Shown one piece after another: positions 32,116-41,875 of a stretch of 64,000 nt of DNA. Position 1 is the first letter of the stretch, and every line of letters starts with the position of its first letter. Both the position numbers and the translations under genes were made by a program. Source of the DNA: Nitrospira sp. ND1. GTDB taxonomy: Bacteria; Nitrospirota; Nitrospiria; Nitrospirales; Nitrospiraceae. The notes below the pieces were generated by a model. The model saw only the letters and a list, made by a program, of their open reading frames with translations. It was not told the origin of the DNA and ran no database searches. The stretch spans positions 3,029,839-3,093,838 of the forward strand of contig NZ_FWEX01000006.1 in the NCBI RefSeq assembly GCF_900170025.1. The letters are read 5' to 3'.

Positions 32116-33456
32116 ATGGAGCCACGGCACGTGAACGGAGGAGGAACGGGACGCCCCAACGTGAAGTGGTCGCCGCATCTGCTGACGCGCGACTTCACGC
32201 TCGTCTGGTGGGGCCAGATGGTCTCGCAAGTCGGCGATGGTGTGTCGAAGCTCGCGTTGCTCTGGTTCGTCTACTCCATCACAGGTTCTCCTCTCAAGAC
32301 CACCATGATCGGGCTGTTGCAGACCCTGCCGCCCATTCTGTTCGGTCCTTTCATCGGCGTCATCGTCGATCGCGTTCCCAAGAAACTCTTGCTGATCAGC
32401 AGCGACCTGATTCGCGCGCTGGTGTTAGGCGTGCTGCCCTGTTTGTTGCCGGTAGACTCGTTCAGTATCGAGCGGCTGTATCTCATGGTGTTCGTCCATG
32501 CGGTCGCCTCCGCGGTGTTTGGTCCGGCATTGACTGCCGCCATTCCGTCGCTGGTCTCCCGCCACGAATTCACCGCCGCCAATGCGCTGCTGCAGACGAC
32601 GACCAGCATCGGGATCATCGTCGGGCCGGCGCTGAGTGGCGTCGGGATCGCGACCATGAGTTCTCAGGAAGTGCTCTGTGTGAATGCGGTCAGCTATGTC
32701 ATTTCTGCCGCCTGTTTTGCGTTCATTCGCTTTCCACGGGCCGAGTCTCAGCCGGCCGGCGGCGGCTCCCTGGCGGGAACCTTCAGCGATGTGCTCGATG
32801 GCTTCCACTATGTGCTCCATCGCCAACGGGTCATTTTGATGCTCATCGGAGCGGCGTCCATGTATACCTTCGCCACGAGCGCCTTCAGCACGCTCTTTCC
32901 GGTGTTCGGCAAGAAGTTGCTGGACCTCGGCCCTATCGAGGTCGGGTACCTCTGGTCGGCATTCGGCATCGGGTTGTTACTGGTGTCGCTGGGGCTCGTG
33001 TCCCTGTCGGCCTGGTCGTTGCCTAAGCGGATCCAGTTGATGGCGCTCTCCAGCTTCATCAGCGGCCTGGCGCTGCTCGGTTTAATTGTGACGTCGAATC
33101 GGTTGATCGCGGCGGCACTCATGGTCATCATCGGGATGGGGGCCGGGACGCTCACGCCGGTGGCCTGGGGCGTGTTGCAGGAGATTGCCCCGGCATCGCT
33201 GCTGGGGCGGGTGCTGGCGATTTATAATCTTGGCGCGATGACCTCCGCCATTGCCGGCATGACGATTTTCGGCTGGGTGACGCAGGATTTCGGCGAGCGT
33301 CCCAGCGTGTTCGGGATCGGTGTGGGGTTATTCCTGTCGGCGCTGGTTTCGATGCGGGTGGCGCGCTGGGTGCAGACCAATTGGGCGGGGGCGACTGTTC
33401 CTTCTGAGGAGGAGTCGCAGTCTGTGGTCATGGTCACACAGCCCACGAGTCATTAA
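32116..33456 (+). CDS. MFS transporter, paralogue of the one at 29542
   Basis: 446 residues, about 12 membrane helices. It opens LTRDFTLVWWGQMVSQVGDGVSKLALLWFVYSITGS and has DRVPKKLLLISSDLIRA in the 2-3 loop. It is similar along its whole length to the upstream MFS protein, so the pair arose by duplication. A drug- or siderophore-efflux type is likely; the substrate is unknown. Confidence 0.82.
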   Translation: MEPRHVNGGGTGRPNVKWSPHLLTRDFTLVWWGQMVSQVGDGVSKLALLWFVYSITGSPLKTTMIGLLQTLPPILFGPFIGVIVDRVPKKLLLISSDLIRALVLGVLPCLLPVDSFSIERLYLMVFVHAVASAVFGPALTAAIPSLVSRHEFTAANALLQTTTSIGIIVGPALSGVGIATMSSQEVLCVNAVSYVISAACFAFIRFPRAESQPAGGGSLAGTFSDVLDGFHYVLHRQRVILMLIGAASMYTFATSAFSTLFPVFGKKLLDLGPIEVGYLWSAFGIGLLLVSLGLVSLSAWSLPKRIQLMALSSFISGLALLGLIVTSNRLIAAALMVIIGMGAGTLTPVAWGVLQEIAPASLLGRVLAIYNLGAMTSAIAGMTIFGWVTQDFGERPSVFGIGVGLFLSALVSMRVARWVQTNWAGATVPSEEESQSVVMVTQPTSH

Positions 33457-33607
33457 TAGCATTCAGCGGGAGGTCGAGGGGATCGGCCCTCTCTGGAAGG
33501 GGAGCCGGACGAGGCGCAGCTTGAGTAGGCGAAAAAACGGGACGAGGGCGTCGTGATGTCGGTCGTCACTCGTCGCGTCGGTGATTCTGGAAGCAGCGGA
33601 GGAAGAC

Positions 33608-35773
33608 GTGGAAGAAATTATCAGTGTCAATGATCAGTTCTATATCCTGGCCAGTTCATCGATGGCGGACGATCGCACGCGCGTGCTCAAGCATGGGGAG
33701 ACGTTCGGCGTCTACGATCGATATGGGGATATTCAGCCGGTGGGCCGGGGAACCCAGGGTGTCTTTCACCAGGGAACGCGGTTTTTGTCGCGCCAGGAGT
33801 TGTTTCTGAATAATGACCGGCCGATGCTGCTCAGCTCAACGGTCAAGGAGGACAATGCCTTGCTGGCCGTGGACCTCACGAATCCGGACTTGTATCGGGA
33901 CGGCCGGATCGCAATTCCGCGCGGGAGTGTGCACGTATTCCGGTCGCGCTTCCTTTGGAACGGGGTGAGTTACGAACGCTTCCGACTGTCCAACTACAGT
34001 CTGGCGCCAGTGAAGATGACGTTGTCCATCCGGTTTGAGGCCGACTTTGCGGATATCTTCGAGGTGCGCGGAAAAAAGCGTGAGCGGAAGGGGCGGATGC
34101 TGCCGAATGTGCTGCGGAAGGACCTGCTGGTGTTGAGCTACGAAGGCCTCGATGAGGTGACCCGGGAGGCGCGGATTCAGTTTTCTCCGGAGCCGCTGGA
34201 GATCACGGCCTCACAAGCCACCTTCGATATTGAACTCGACCCGAAGGGGGAAACGACGGTGGCGGTGATGGTGGCGTGCGATGTGGGGGACAGCCATCGG
34301 CCCCTGTTGGCATACGATGCGGCAATGGCCGAAGCGGGCCTGGCCTTTGGTGCGGAGCAGACCGAGGATTGCACGATTCAGACATCCAACGCCCAATTCA
34401 ATGAATGGTGGAATCGCTCGGTGTTGGATGTCCGTATGATGGTCACCGACACGAATGAGGGCCCCTATCCCTATGCCGGCGTGCCCTGGTTCAGCACACC
34501 CTTCGGCCGGGACGGGGTCATCACGGCGCTCGAGTGTCTATGGATCAGGCCGGAATTGGCGCGCGGCGTCCTGGCCTATCTGGCATCGACGCAGGCCAAA
34601 GAGGTGAACCCTGGTCAGGATGCCGAGCCGGGGAAGATCCTCCACGAGACCCGCAAGGGTGAGATGGCGGCGTTGAACGAGATTCCCTTCGGCCTCTACT
34701 ACGGCAGTGTCGATTCCACGCCGCTGTTTGTGATGCTGGCCGGCGCTTATTACGAACGGACGGCCGATCTGGCGTTTATCCAGTCGATATGGGCCAACCT
34801 GGAAGCGGCGCTGACCTGGATGGACACCTTCGGCGATCCCGACCGTGACGGGTTTGTAGAATATGTACGGAAATCACCCACCGGGTTGGACAATCAAGGC
34901 TGGAAAGATTCCCATGATTCGATTTCGCACGAGGACGGTTCGCTGGCTGAAGGACCGATCGCCTTGTGTGAAGTACAAGGGTATGTGTACGACGCCAAAG
35001 TGCAGGCGTCGAAGCTGGCAGATGCGCTCGGCTATATCGATCGTGCCAGTCAGCTTCGGCGTCAGGCGCGGTCGCTCAAGGAACGTTTCGAAGAGGCATT
35101 CTGGTGCGAGGAATCGTCAACCTATGCGCTTGCCCTGGATGGCCAGAAACGGCCCTGTCAGGTGAAGACTTCCAACGCCGGCCATTGTCTCTATACGGGG
35201 ATCGCAAGCGATGAGCATGCCAGGCGTGTGGCGGAAACGCTCATGTCCGATGAACTGTTCAGCGGATGGGGTGTGCGGACCCTCGCTGATTCGGAGCGCC
35301 GGTACAATCCGATGTCCTACCACAACGGATCGATCTGGCCGCACGACAACGCCATGATTGCGGTCGGTCTAGCCCGGTACGGCCTCAAGTCCGGTGTGGA
35401 AAAAATTATGACCGGCATGTTCGAGGTCAGTCTCGTGCTCGACTTTCATCGCTTGCCGGAACTCTTCTGCGGATTCGTACGCCGGCCCGGCCAGGGCCTG
35501 ACGCGGTATCCGGTGGCCTGTAACCCTCAAGCCTGGGCGGCTGGCTCGGCCTTCATGGCGCTACAGGCCTGTCTTGGCTTATCGATTATCGCGTCGGAGC
35601 AGAAAGTGGTGTTCAATTACCCCATCCTGCCGGAGTTCATCGACAAGATGCAGATCAAGAACCTCAAGGTGGGGACCGCATCGGTCGATTTACTGCTTCG
35701 GCGCCATGACCTCGATGTGGGTATCACGGTTATCCGTCGTGCCGGAAAAGTCGAAGTGGTGTCGGTGAAGTAA
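33608..35773 (+). CDS. Amylo-alpha-1,6-glucosidase / glycogen debranching-type GH
   Basis: 721 residues. The N-terminal GDE domain (about 1-250) begins EEIISVNDQFYILASS and is followed by an (alpha/alpha)6 catalytic barrel with PWFSTPFGRDGVIT, NQGWKDSHDSI and YHNGSIWPHDNAM, the GH133-like pattern. It removes alpha-1,6 branches from glycogen-type glucans, or acts on related glucosides. The GTG at 33608 has GGAGGAAG in front; a GTG at 33581 has no ribosome site. Confidence 0.85.
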   Translation: MEEIISVNDQFYILASSSMADDRTRVLKHGETFGVYDRYGDIQPVGRGTQGVFHQGTRFLSRQELFLNNDRPMLLSSTVKEDNALLAVDLTNPDLYRDGRIAIPRGSVHVFRSRFLWNGVSYERFRLSNYSLAPVKMTLSIRFEADFADIFEVRGKKRERKGRMLPNVLRKDLLVLSYEGLDEVTREARIQFSPEPLEITASQATFDIELDPKGETTVAVMVACDVGDSHRPLLAYDAAMAEAGLAFGAEQTEDCTIQTSNAQFNEWWNRSVLDVRMMVTDTNEGPYPYAGVPWFSTPFGRDGVITALECLWIRPELARGVLAYLASTQAKEVNPGQDAEPGKILHETRKGEMAALNEIPFGLYYGSVDSTPLFVMLAGAYYERTADLAFIQSIWANLEAALTWMDTFGDPDRDGFVEYVRKSPTGLDNQGWKDSHDSISHEDGSLAEGPIALCEVQGYVYDAKVQASKLADALGYIDRASQLRRQARSLKERFEEAFWCEESSTYALALDGQKRPCQVKTSNAGHCLYTGIASDEHARRVAETLMSDELFSGWGVRTLADSERRYNPMSYHNGSIWPHDNAMIAVGLARYGLKSGVEKIMTGMFEVSLVLDFHRLPELFCGFVRRPGQGLTRYPVACNPQAWAAGSAFMALQACLGLSIIASEQKVVFNYPILPEFIDKMQIKNLKVGTASVDLLLRRHDLDVGITVIRRAGKVEVVSVK

Positions 35774-35863
35774 CGGCGCCTGCGTGAAGGCTCGGCCGCG
35801 GCGTGCGCGCCGGCTCGATAACATCCGGTTGGGTGTAGAACGGCCAGTGAGTCCGCTGAAGTG

Positions 35864-37456
35864 TTAGGGCGCGTCGGCGAGTTGCCAGGCTATGGCGAGT
35901 ATGTAGCGCGCGGCGGCTGAGAGAATATCTGCGTTGACGGTGTCCGCCGTGTCAGTCGGCTGATGGAAGTGCGGATGGATTCCGCCGCTCACCACGGTTA
36001 CGGTGGGAACTCCCGCTTCCTTAAACGGCACATGGTCTCCCCCCGGGAAAAAACCGAACAGATCGATACGGTCCGCAAGTCCGGCCCGTTCTCCGGCCTG
36101 CTGCGCAGCGGGTTTTTCTAAACCGGTTACCCCGATCGTGAGCCGTCCGTTTCCGACTGCCGCATGATCCACATTGATCATGGCCGCGGTAGCGGTCAGC
36201 GGCACTATTGGTTGAGTCACGTAGAGCTTCGATCCTAACAAGCCCTGTTCTTCTCCGCTGAACGACACCACTATGATCGAACGTTTCGGGCCGACGGGTA
36301 TGGAGGTGAGCACCCGGGCGACCTCCAGGATCACGGCGGTGCCTGATGCGTTGTCGTCGGCTCCGGCAAAGAGCAGCCCGCCTTGTTTTCCAAAATGATC
36401 GCGGTGAGCTCCGATCACGATGGCGTGGTGTTGATGTGCGGCATCCTGTCCGGGAAGGAGTGCGACGACGTTCTGAAGCGTGCCGTTTTGTTGCGTACTC
36501 CGCCACCGCACTCGAATCGAGACGTCGGTGGTCGTGGATTGCGGGGCCATGGTGTCGTTGAGTTGCTGCTGAAGGCGCCGCAACCGGTTGTCCTCGCCGG
36601 GCTGTTGTGCGTTGAGGATAGCTGAGGCGAGAGCGGTACTGATCCATGCGCCGGGAATCGTCCGGTGAGGGTCCGTGAGTCCGTAGAAGGCGCTCGGCCG
36701 ACCCGTGACCCCACGGCGGGTTTCATAGGCATTGAGGATCGGTCCTGTCGCGGTGAGGTAGCCGATGGCGCCATGTGCGTGGGCCATGTGCACTTTATCT
36801 GCGTGGGAGACCTGCTTGGCATACCGTTCAGGTTTTCCCCGGAGAAACAGCACGACTTTGTTCCGGACGTCGATCCCCGCATAGTCATCGAGTCCGCCGG
36901 CCTGATCGGAGATTCCGTATCCCGCAAAAACAACCGAGGTCTCCAGCTCTGCTGAAGGGGAATCGAGGATTGGTAGGTAGTCGGTGCCGACCACGGCAGG
37001 TTGACTCTCAGAGATCGGTCCAATCTGGAGCAGTGAATCATCGTCGATCTGAGTTATGCGGACGGGGGCGGACTGAATCTGGGTGTGCGCGGGGAGTCGA
37101 TCGGGCGGGGCGGGAGACTCGGAGCCCGGTGAGCGATGCTGTTGTAGCTCCAGGAATCGTTGCCGCACGAACTCCGCGGAAGCAAGGTCGTCAGGCGTCC
37201 CGGTCTGGCGTCCGTTGAATGCCGGTCCGCTCAACGCGCGGATATCCGCCAGCATGCGCTCACTGGAAATCTGACTCAATGCCTGCGTCAGCGTCGTGGA
37301 CGGGGCGCCCGTCTCTGCGGCGATACTCTGGCCGGCGGCCAGGGCCATATATAAGATGAACAGCAGGTAGAACGGGAGTCGATCAATGTATGACGATTCA
37401 GTGCGTCTGCTGTTTCGCCGGCAAGGCGCAAGTGATATGGAGCGATCGCAGGGCAT
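35864..37456 (-). CDS. M28-family zinc aminopeptidase, exported
   Basis: About 530 residues. An N-terminal hydrophobic segment (FYLLFILYMALAAGQSIAA) gives export. A PA-like insert lies at about 150-290. The co-catalytic zinc domain follows: GAHRDHFG, ADDNASGTAVILEVAR, SGEEQGLLGS, NVDHA and the final GGIHPHFHQPTDT. It releases N-terminal residues from peptides in the periplasm. The ATG at 37456 overlaps the stop of the upstream gene (TGATG), which indicates translational coupling. Confidence 0.85.
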   Translation of the reverse strand: MPCDRSISLAPCRRNSRRTESSYIDRLPFYLLFILYMALAAGQSIAAETGAPSTTLTQALSQISSERMLADIRALSGPAFNGRQTGTPDDLASAEFVRQRFLELQQHRSPGSESPAPPDRLPAHTQIQSAPVRITQIDDDSLLQIGPISESQPAVVGTDYLPILDSPSAELETSVVFAGYGISDQAGGLDDYAGIDVRNKVVLFLRGKPERYAKQVSHADKVHMAHAHGAIGYLTATGPILNAYETRRGVTGRPSAFYGLTDPHRTIPGAWISTALASAILNAQQPGEDNRLRRLQQQLNDTMAPQSTTTDVSIRVRWRSTQQNGTLQNVVALLPGQDAAHQHHAIVIGAHRDHFGKQGGLLFAGADDNASGTAVILEVARVLTSIPVGPKRSIIVVSFSGEEQGLLGSKLYVTQPIVPLTATAAMINVDHAAVGNGRLTIGVTGLEKPAAQQAGERAGLADRIDLFGFFPGGDHVPFKEAGVPTVTVVSGGIHPHFHQPTDTADTVNADILSAAARYILAIAWQLADAP

Positions 37457-37893
37457 CAGATAGACGTGGCAGAGGCCTTTTGTGCCGACCAGCGTTGATA
37501 CCATCGCCAGAGCGGTGGCTGCAGAAAGCGGGGGATCGGATACCCCAGGCCGCGGACATAGCCGTCATCCCGGTCCAGCACGGCGAATGCCAGCCGGTAC
37601 TTGTCACGGAAGATCGCGCAGCGGTGTTGCACCTCCTCGTCGCTCAGCTGGATGCGCGCCCGGATCGCGGTTCCGATGGCCTCATCGGATGCCGCTTCAC
37701 GGACCAGCGGTTCGATGTAGGCAGGCGTCAGCTGGAACCGGCGCATGAAGGACTGGTCCAGTGCGGAGGGGTAGGCATAGGTTCCGAGCGTGCCGGCCTG
37801 AAAGGCGCGCACCTTGTCGATCAACCGTGGCAGCCACATTATGCCTGCCAGGGTGTCACTCCATCGTCGCGGCGACTGCTGGGATAGGTCCAT
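37456..37893 (-). CDS. DUF5069 family protein
   Basis: About 145 residues. The motifs WSDTLAGIMWLPRLIDKVRA and AGTLGTYAYPSALDQSFM are those of the DUF5069 family, whose function is unknown. The C-terminus is basic and Trp-rich (FLQPPLWRWYQRW). The ATG at 37893 has GAGG 6 bases upstream; an ATG 12 bases earlier is the alternative. It overlaps the M28 peptidase gene by TGATG. Confidence 0.72.
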   Translation of the reverse strand: MDLSQQSPRRWSDTLAGIMWLPRLIDKVRAFQAGTLGTYAYPSALDQSFMRRFQLTPAYIEPLVREAASDEAIGTAIRARIQLSDEEVQHRCAIFRDKYRLAFAVLDRDDGYVRGLGYPIPRFLQPPLWRWYQRWSAQKASATSI

Positions 37894-38090
37894 GCGGTGC
37901 CTCATAATCCTGGGAAGGAGAGGTTTCTTGCGAACCGTTGGCACTATAGCATACCCGGTCGATCCCATTGCAGAGAGCCGGGGGCTCAATGTACTATCGG
38001 CCATCAGGTGAGCGTCGGGGCCGTTCCTTCAGGAGCTGATCCTCCGTGAGGGCAGGTCGGGATCACCAAGCGAGGCAAGAGGTAGGATCT

Positions 38091-38336
38091 ATGGCAGAGC
38101 AGGGAAAGGGTCTGTACGACCATCAGTACGGACGGTTTCGCGAGAATCAAGGTACGCATCAAGGCTATGAATTTCAGCACGGGCCTGCCGGGAGCGTGCC
38201 TCCCCCCGTGGTGACGTTCATGGACAAGATAAAGTGGTGGACGTTGCGCGGCTGGCGACGAAAGAAGATCCTGGCTGAACGCGATCGATTTCAACAGGAC
38301 ATCATCCGGATCAAGCAGACCCAGCCGAAATCGTAA
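38091..38336 (+). CDS. Small hypothetical protein, 81 residues
   Basis: Hydrophilic, aromatic and Gly/Gln-rich N-terminal half (YDHQYGRFRENQGTHQGYEF) and a basic helical C-terminal half (WWTLRGWRRKKILAERDRFQQD). No family recognised. The ATG follows AGGTAGGATCT. Confidence 0.55.
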   Translation: MAEQGKGLYDHQYGRFRENQGTHQGYEFQHGPAGSVPPPVVTFMDKIKWWTLRGWRRKKILAERDRFQQDIIRIKQTQPKS

Positions 38337-38362
38337 GATCCGCTCGAAGGAGGAGTGCTCCC

Positions 38363-39193
38363 GTGCAATATGGACACGAGCTGGTAAGGCAGATAGAGTT
38401 CCTACGTGACAGTCAGTCGCTTGCTATGGCGCATCTCAGGAATATCAGGAGATACGTCGGTGTCATCGTGTTGACCCTGATGTCGATGAGCGGGGTTGAA
38501 TCGGTGTTGGCGGTGCCCAAGGAAACGTCTACGGAAAAGGCGGAGCATTTGCGGCAACAGGCGAATCCCCAGCTCTTCAACAATTGGACGTTCGATAAGG
38601 ATCAGGCGGGAGGGGTTCCAAAGGGGTTTCTCGCCGTGGCTTCGGGCGATCAACCAGGCGGGGACTGGAAAGTTGAAGCGCAATCGGCGGCACCTTCCTC
38701 GCCCAATGTCGTGCTGGGGGCATCTTCCTGTCCCGCCTGTGTCGAGTTGTTGGTCGCGCAAGGATTTCAGTATGAATACCCTGAGCTAGTCGTCAGGATT
38801 CGTCAGGGAGCCGATGCCACATCCGGGCAGATAGGAGTGGTGTTCGGCCTGAAAGATCCGAAGAATTATTATGCGACCGTGGTGGATTTGTCGCAGAAGT
38901 CCATAGAGGTGGTGCGGGTGATCGAAGGCAAAGAGTCGATTTTAGGCCGGGCGGCGATTAAGTCGAAGCCGGTTGAATGGCATACGCTCCGGGTCCAACG
39001 GAACACCATCATCAGTAAGGATTTTGTGGAGACCTTCTTCGACGGGAGCCTGGCGCTTTCTGTTGAGGATCAAACGCTTGGCGTCGGACAGGTGGGGATT
39101 CTGGTGCGTGGGCAGGCGACTGCGCGATTCGATAATTTCAACGCTTCACCATTATATTCCAGCCGTCCATTGTCGGCGCCGGCGGCCTACTAG
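38363..39193 (+). CDS. Secreted protein with laminin-G/DUF1080-like beta-sandwich
   Basis: 276 residues. A membrane/signal segment sits at about 33-50 (VGVIVLTLMSMSGVESVLA). The mature domain resembles the concanavalin-like fold of DUF1080 proteins (NWTFDKDQAGGVPKGF, then GQIGVVFGLKDPKNYYATVVD, EWHTLRVQRN, and FFDGSLALSVEDQTLGVGQVGI). Such domains bind or cleave glycans; no catalytic residues can be assigned here. The GTG at 38363 has a perfect AAGGAGG; an ATG at 38426 would give a more standard signal peptide. Confidence 0.6.
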   Translation: MQYGHELVRQIEFLRDSQSLAMAHLRNIRRYVGVIVLTLMSMSGVESVLAVPKETSTEKAEHLRQQANPQLFNNWTFDKDQAGGVPKGFLAVASGDQPGGDWKVEAQSAAPSSPNVVLGASSCPACVELLVAQGFQYEYPELVVRIRQGADATSGQIGVVFGLKDPKNYYATVVDLSQKSIEVVRVIEGKESILGRAAIKSKPVEWHTLRVQRNTIISKDFVETFFDGSLALSVEDQTLGVGQVGILVRGQATARFDNFNASPLYSSRPLSAPAAY

Positions 39194-39237
39194 GCGCGAT
39201 GCCGACGGGCCTGCTCGACTCGGAGACCATTTCACGC

Positions 39238-39266
39238 TTGCCTTTCCTATTTTGGTAGGATACAGT
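39238..39266 (+). promoter_or_regulatory. Candidate promoter of the RRM protein gene
   Basis: TTGCCT (39238-39243), 17 bases, TACAGT (39261-39266). It would give an untranslated leader of about 200 bases, which is common for cold-regulated RNA-binding protein genes. The leader itself (to 39469) has no open gene. Confidence 0.45.
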
Positions 39267-39469
39267 GAAGGTGCTTCATTGCGAAGAGCCTTGGCGGTGG
39301 AGTAGAAAAAGAATTACAGGGCTCGATTTCGATGTTGTTTTGGGTTCTTCCCGGGAATTTCGGAAGCCAGAGCTAAGATTGCCGCTGTGTTTGCATCTTC
39401 GCCCCATTCCTTCCTCGTTTCTTTCTCGAGTCCCAGACAACACCATTTTATTCTCAAAGGAGGAACCCA

Positions 39470-39769
39470 ATGGGTTCGAAGATCTACGTTGGCGGCTTGC
39501 CATATTCAACCACCGAGCAACAGCTGAGTGACCTGTTTGCGGTGCACGGGGCGGTGACGTCGGCGCGCATCATCACGGACAAATTCACCGGCCAGTCACG
39601 GGGCTTCGGCTTCGTCGAAATGTCGGGAGATTCCGAGGCGCAGGCGGCGATCAACGCGTTGAACGGGACACAATTCGGGGGCCGCACGTTGACTGTGAAT
39701 GAAGCCCGCCCGCAGGAGCCCCGCTCCGGTGGTGGCGGAGGACGTGGAATGGGCGGGGGCCGGCACTAA
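39470..39769 (+). CDS. RRM-type RNA-binding protein (Rbp/GRP-like)
   Basis: 99 residues: one RRM (1-80) with RNP2 IYVGGL and RNP1 RGFGFVEM, then a Gly-rich tail (GGGGGRGMGGGRH). These are small, single-stranded RNA-binding proteins that act as RNA chaperones, often in the cold. The ATG follows AAAGGAGG. A clean terminator follows and a DEAD-box helicase gene lies downstream, so the two may act in RNA remodelling. Confidence 0.93.
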   Translation: MGSKIYVGGLPYSTTEQQLSDLFAVHGAVTSARIITDKFTGQSRGFGFVEMSGDSEAQAAINALNGTQFGGRTLTVNEARPQEPRSGGGGGRGMGGGRH

Positions 39770-39795
39770 GCTGCGCTCGTTTCGCTATACCTATT

Positions 39796-39830
39796 CAGGG
39801 GCTGCCGACAGGGTAGCCCCTGCGTTTTTC
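39796..39830 (+). terminator. Rho-independent terminator after the RRM gene
   Basis: Stem CAGGGGCT / AGCCCCTG (39796-39822) followed by CGTTTTTCTT. Confidence 0.85.
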
Positions 39831-39917
39831 TTACCGTGTTGTCCTCTCTCTGGTCTGCAGGGCCATCAGGTTATCTGCCCCTGTTTTCCCAAGATTGAGA
39901 TTTAGGAGTGTCGTTGC

Positions 39918-41270
39918 ATGGTGTCGTTTGCCGAATTGTCTCTTACATCGTTTCTCGCTGACCGTTTACAACAGGCCGGGTTTACCGCGCCGACTCCCAT
40001 TCAGAGCGCGGCGATTCCGCTGGCGTTAGAGGGGCGTGATTTGTTGGCCCAGGCCAAGACTGGCAGCGGGAAAACGCTGGCCTTTCTTATTCCCTTGATC
40101 GAACGGGCCGTCAAAGAGGGCTGGAAGCCTGCCGGTCATGCCTCCGCGTCGCATGCCGGATCTTCCAGATCGCCGCGGGCGCTCGTGCTCGCGCCGACCC
40201 GTGAGCTGGCCCTTCAAATTGAAATGGAATTGCGCAAGTATGCGCCGCCGTCAGTCACGTCGCTGGCCGTGTACGGTGGTGTCCCCATCGAGCGGCACTA
40301 CCGCGCCTTGCGCCAACCGCCGTTGATCGTGATTGGAACGCCGGGGCGTTTGTTGGACGTGGCGGGGACCCGCCATTTGGACCTGCGCGGGGTCGAATAT
40401 GTGGTCATGGATGAAGCGGATCAAATGTTGGATCGCGGATTCCTGCGCGACATTCAGCGTATTCTGCAATTGCTTCCCACCCAACGACAGACCATGCTGT
40501 TTTCGGCAACCTTCTCGCCGGAAATTCTGACGCTCGCCGAATCGATGCTGAAGAATCCGGCTCGAACGGCGGTGGATCCCGGCGTGAATACGCCGACCAC
40601 GATTACCCACGCGTACTACGTGGTGCCAAGCGAATCCTCGCGGGTGCAGTTGATTCACACACTGCTCCAGTCTCCGGAGTCCGGTGATCAGTCGATGGTC
40701 TTTTGCGATCAGAAATACAAAGTGAAACGGTTGGCTGCCCGTCTGGGCGGAGAGCCAGCCTCGGTCGGTGCCATCACCGGAAACCACTCGCAGGCCCAGC
40801 GGGAACGGACCCTCACGGCGTTCCGATCGGGCCGGTTGCGCACCCTGGTCGCGACCGATGTCGCCGCTCGCGGATTGGATGTGCCGTCGGTGTCGCAGGT
40901 CATTCATTACGAACTGCCCGGCAACCCCACGTCCTACGTGCATCGCACCGGCCGAACGGGTCGGGCTGAACGATCCGGCGCGACGCTCTTGATTCTCTCT
41001 CCGCAGGAAGAGCATGAATACTTGGCGATGGTGCGCCGTTTGCGAATCCAAACGAAGCGCCTGACGTTGCCCGCACTGGCGGTACTGCCGCCTCCTGCGC
41101 ATGAGCCTGAGTCGAACGGCCAATCCAGGCATGATGGGCGGGGGCGCGATGCCCGACCGCGACGTGCCGGAGAGCGCCAAAACTCCATGCCTCAGGATGC
41201 GAGAGGCGGGCAGGGCCGTCGAGGTTGGCGTGCGGATCGTCCCGCCGCCCCGCGCCGTGGCAACAGTTGA
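39918..41270 (+). CDS. DEAD-box ATP-dependent RNA helicase
   Basis: 450 residues with all core motifs: Q motif (FTAPTPIQSAAIP), I (AKTGSGKT), Ia (PTRELALQ), II as DEAD (VMDEADQMLDRG), III (SAT), V (TDVAARGLDVP) and VI (HRTGRTGR). The C-terminal tail is basic, Arg/Gly-rich and probably binds RNA. It unwinds short RNA duplexes in ribosome assembly or mRNA decay. TAGGAG precedes the ATG. Confidence 0.95.
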   Translation: MVSFAELSLTSFLADRLQQAGFTAPTPIQSAAIPLALEGRDLLAQAKTGSGKTLAFLIPLIERAVKEGWKPAGHASASHAGSSRSPRALVLAPTRELALQIEMELRKYAPPSVTSLAVYGGVPIERHYRALRQPPLIVIGTPGRLLDVAGTRHLDLRGVEYVVMDEADQMLDRGFLRDIQRILQLLPTQRQTMLFSATFSPEILTLAESMLKNPARTAVDPGVNTPTTITHAYYVVPSESSRVQLIHTLLQSPESGDQSMVFCDQKYKVKRLAARLGGEPASVGAITGNHSQAQRERTLTAFRSGRLRTLVATDVAARGLDVPSVSQVIHYELPGNPTSYVHRTGRTGRAERSGATLLILSPQEEHEYLAMVRRLRIQTKRLTLPALAVLPPPAHEPESNGQSRHDGRGRDARPRRAGERQNSMPQDARGGQGRRGWRADRPAAPRRGNS

Positions 41271-41326
41271 AGAACCGCATGGTTCGGCAGGGATTGCTGG
41301 ACCGGCATGATTAGGAGGACGCGTCG

Positions 41327-41860
41327 ATGAAAGCTGGACGGAGTCTGTTGCTGGGCATGTTGCTGGCCGTCGGTGGTCAGTTGATGGGGGCGGGCGCCTA
41401 CGCGCAAGGCGATCTCGCCATTGCCGACGGGGTGAAAGTGTCGTTGGAGTACATTCTGACGCTTCCCGACAAGTCCGTCGCCGATTCGAATGTCGGTCAG
41501 GAGCCGATCATCTTCGTGCAGGGGGCGCATGAAATTGTCCCCGGCCTCGAAAAGGCTCTCGACGGCATGAAGGCCGGACAGAAACGGCGCATCGAGGTGG
41601 CGGCGCAGGACGCCTACGGTCCCTACAACAACAAGCTACGCCAGAGCGTGGACAAAGAAAAGCTTCCCAAGGACGTCAAGGTCGGGGACATTTTGCAGGC
41701 GTCGGATAACCGGCTGGTGAAGGTCCTCGAAGTGAATGACAAGAAGGTGTTGATCGATCTCAACCATCCATTGGCTGGAAAGACGCTCACCTTCGATGTG
41801 AATGTCCTCAAGGTCGAAAAGGGCGATGCCGCGGACGCCCCTGCAAGCAAGACCCCCTAA
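41327..41860 (+). CDS. Exported FKBP-type peptidyl-prolyl isomerase (SlyD-like)
   Basis: 177 residues. A signal peptide (LLLGMLLAVGGQLMGAGAYA/QG) leads to a FKBP fold with an IF insertion like SlyD: KVSLEYILTLPDKSVADSN, then GAHEIVPGLEKALDGMKAGQKRRIEV, and DLNHPLAGKTLTFDVNVL. It speeds proline isomerisation and acts as a chaperone, here in the periplasm. It lacks the His-rich tail of SlyD. TTAGGAGG precedes the ATG. Confidence 0.88.
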   Translation: MKAGRSLLLGMLLAVGGQLMGAGAYAQGDLAIADGVKVSLEYILTLPDKSVADSNVGQEPIIFVQGAHEIVPGLEKALDGMKAGQKRRIEVAAQDAYGPYNNKLRQSVDKEKLPKDVKVGDILQASDNRLVKVLEVNDKKVLIDLNHPLAGKTLTFDVNVLKVEKGDAADAPASKTP

Positions 41861-41875
41861 ACGCTCTCTCTTCAC

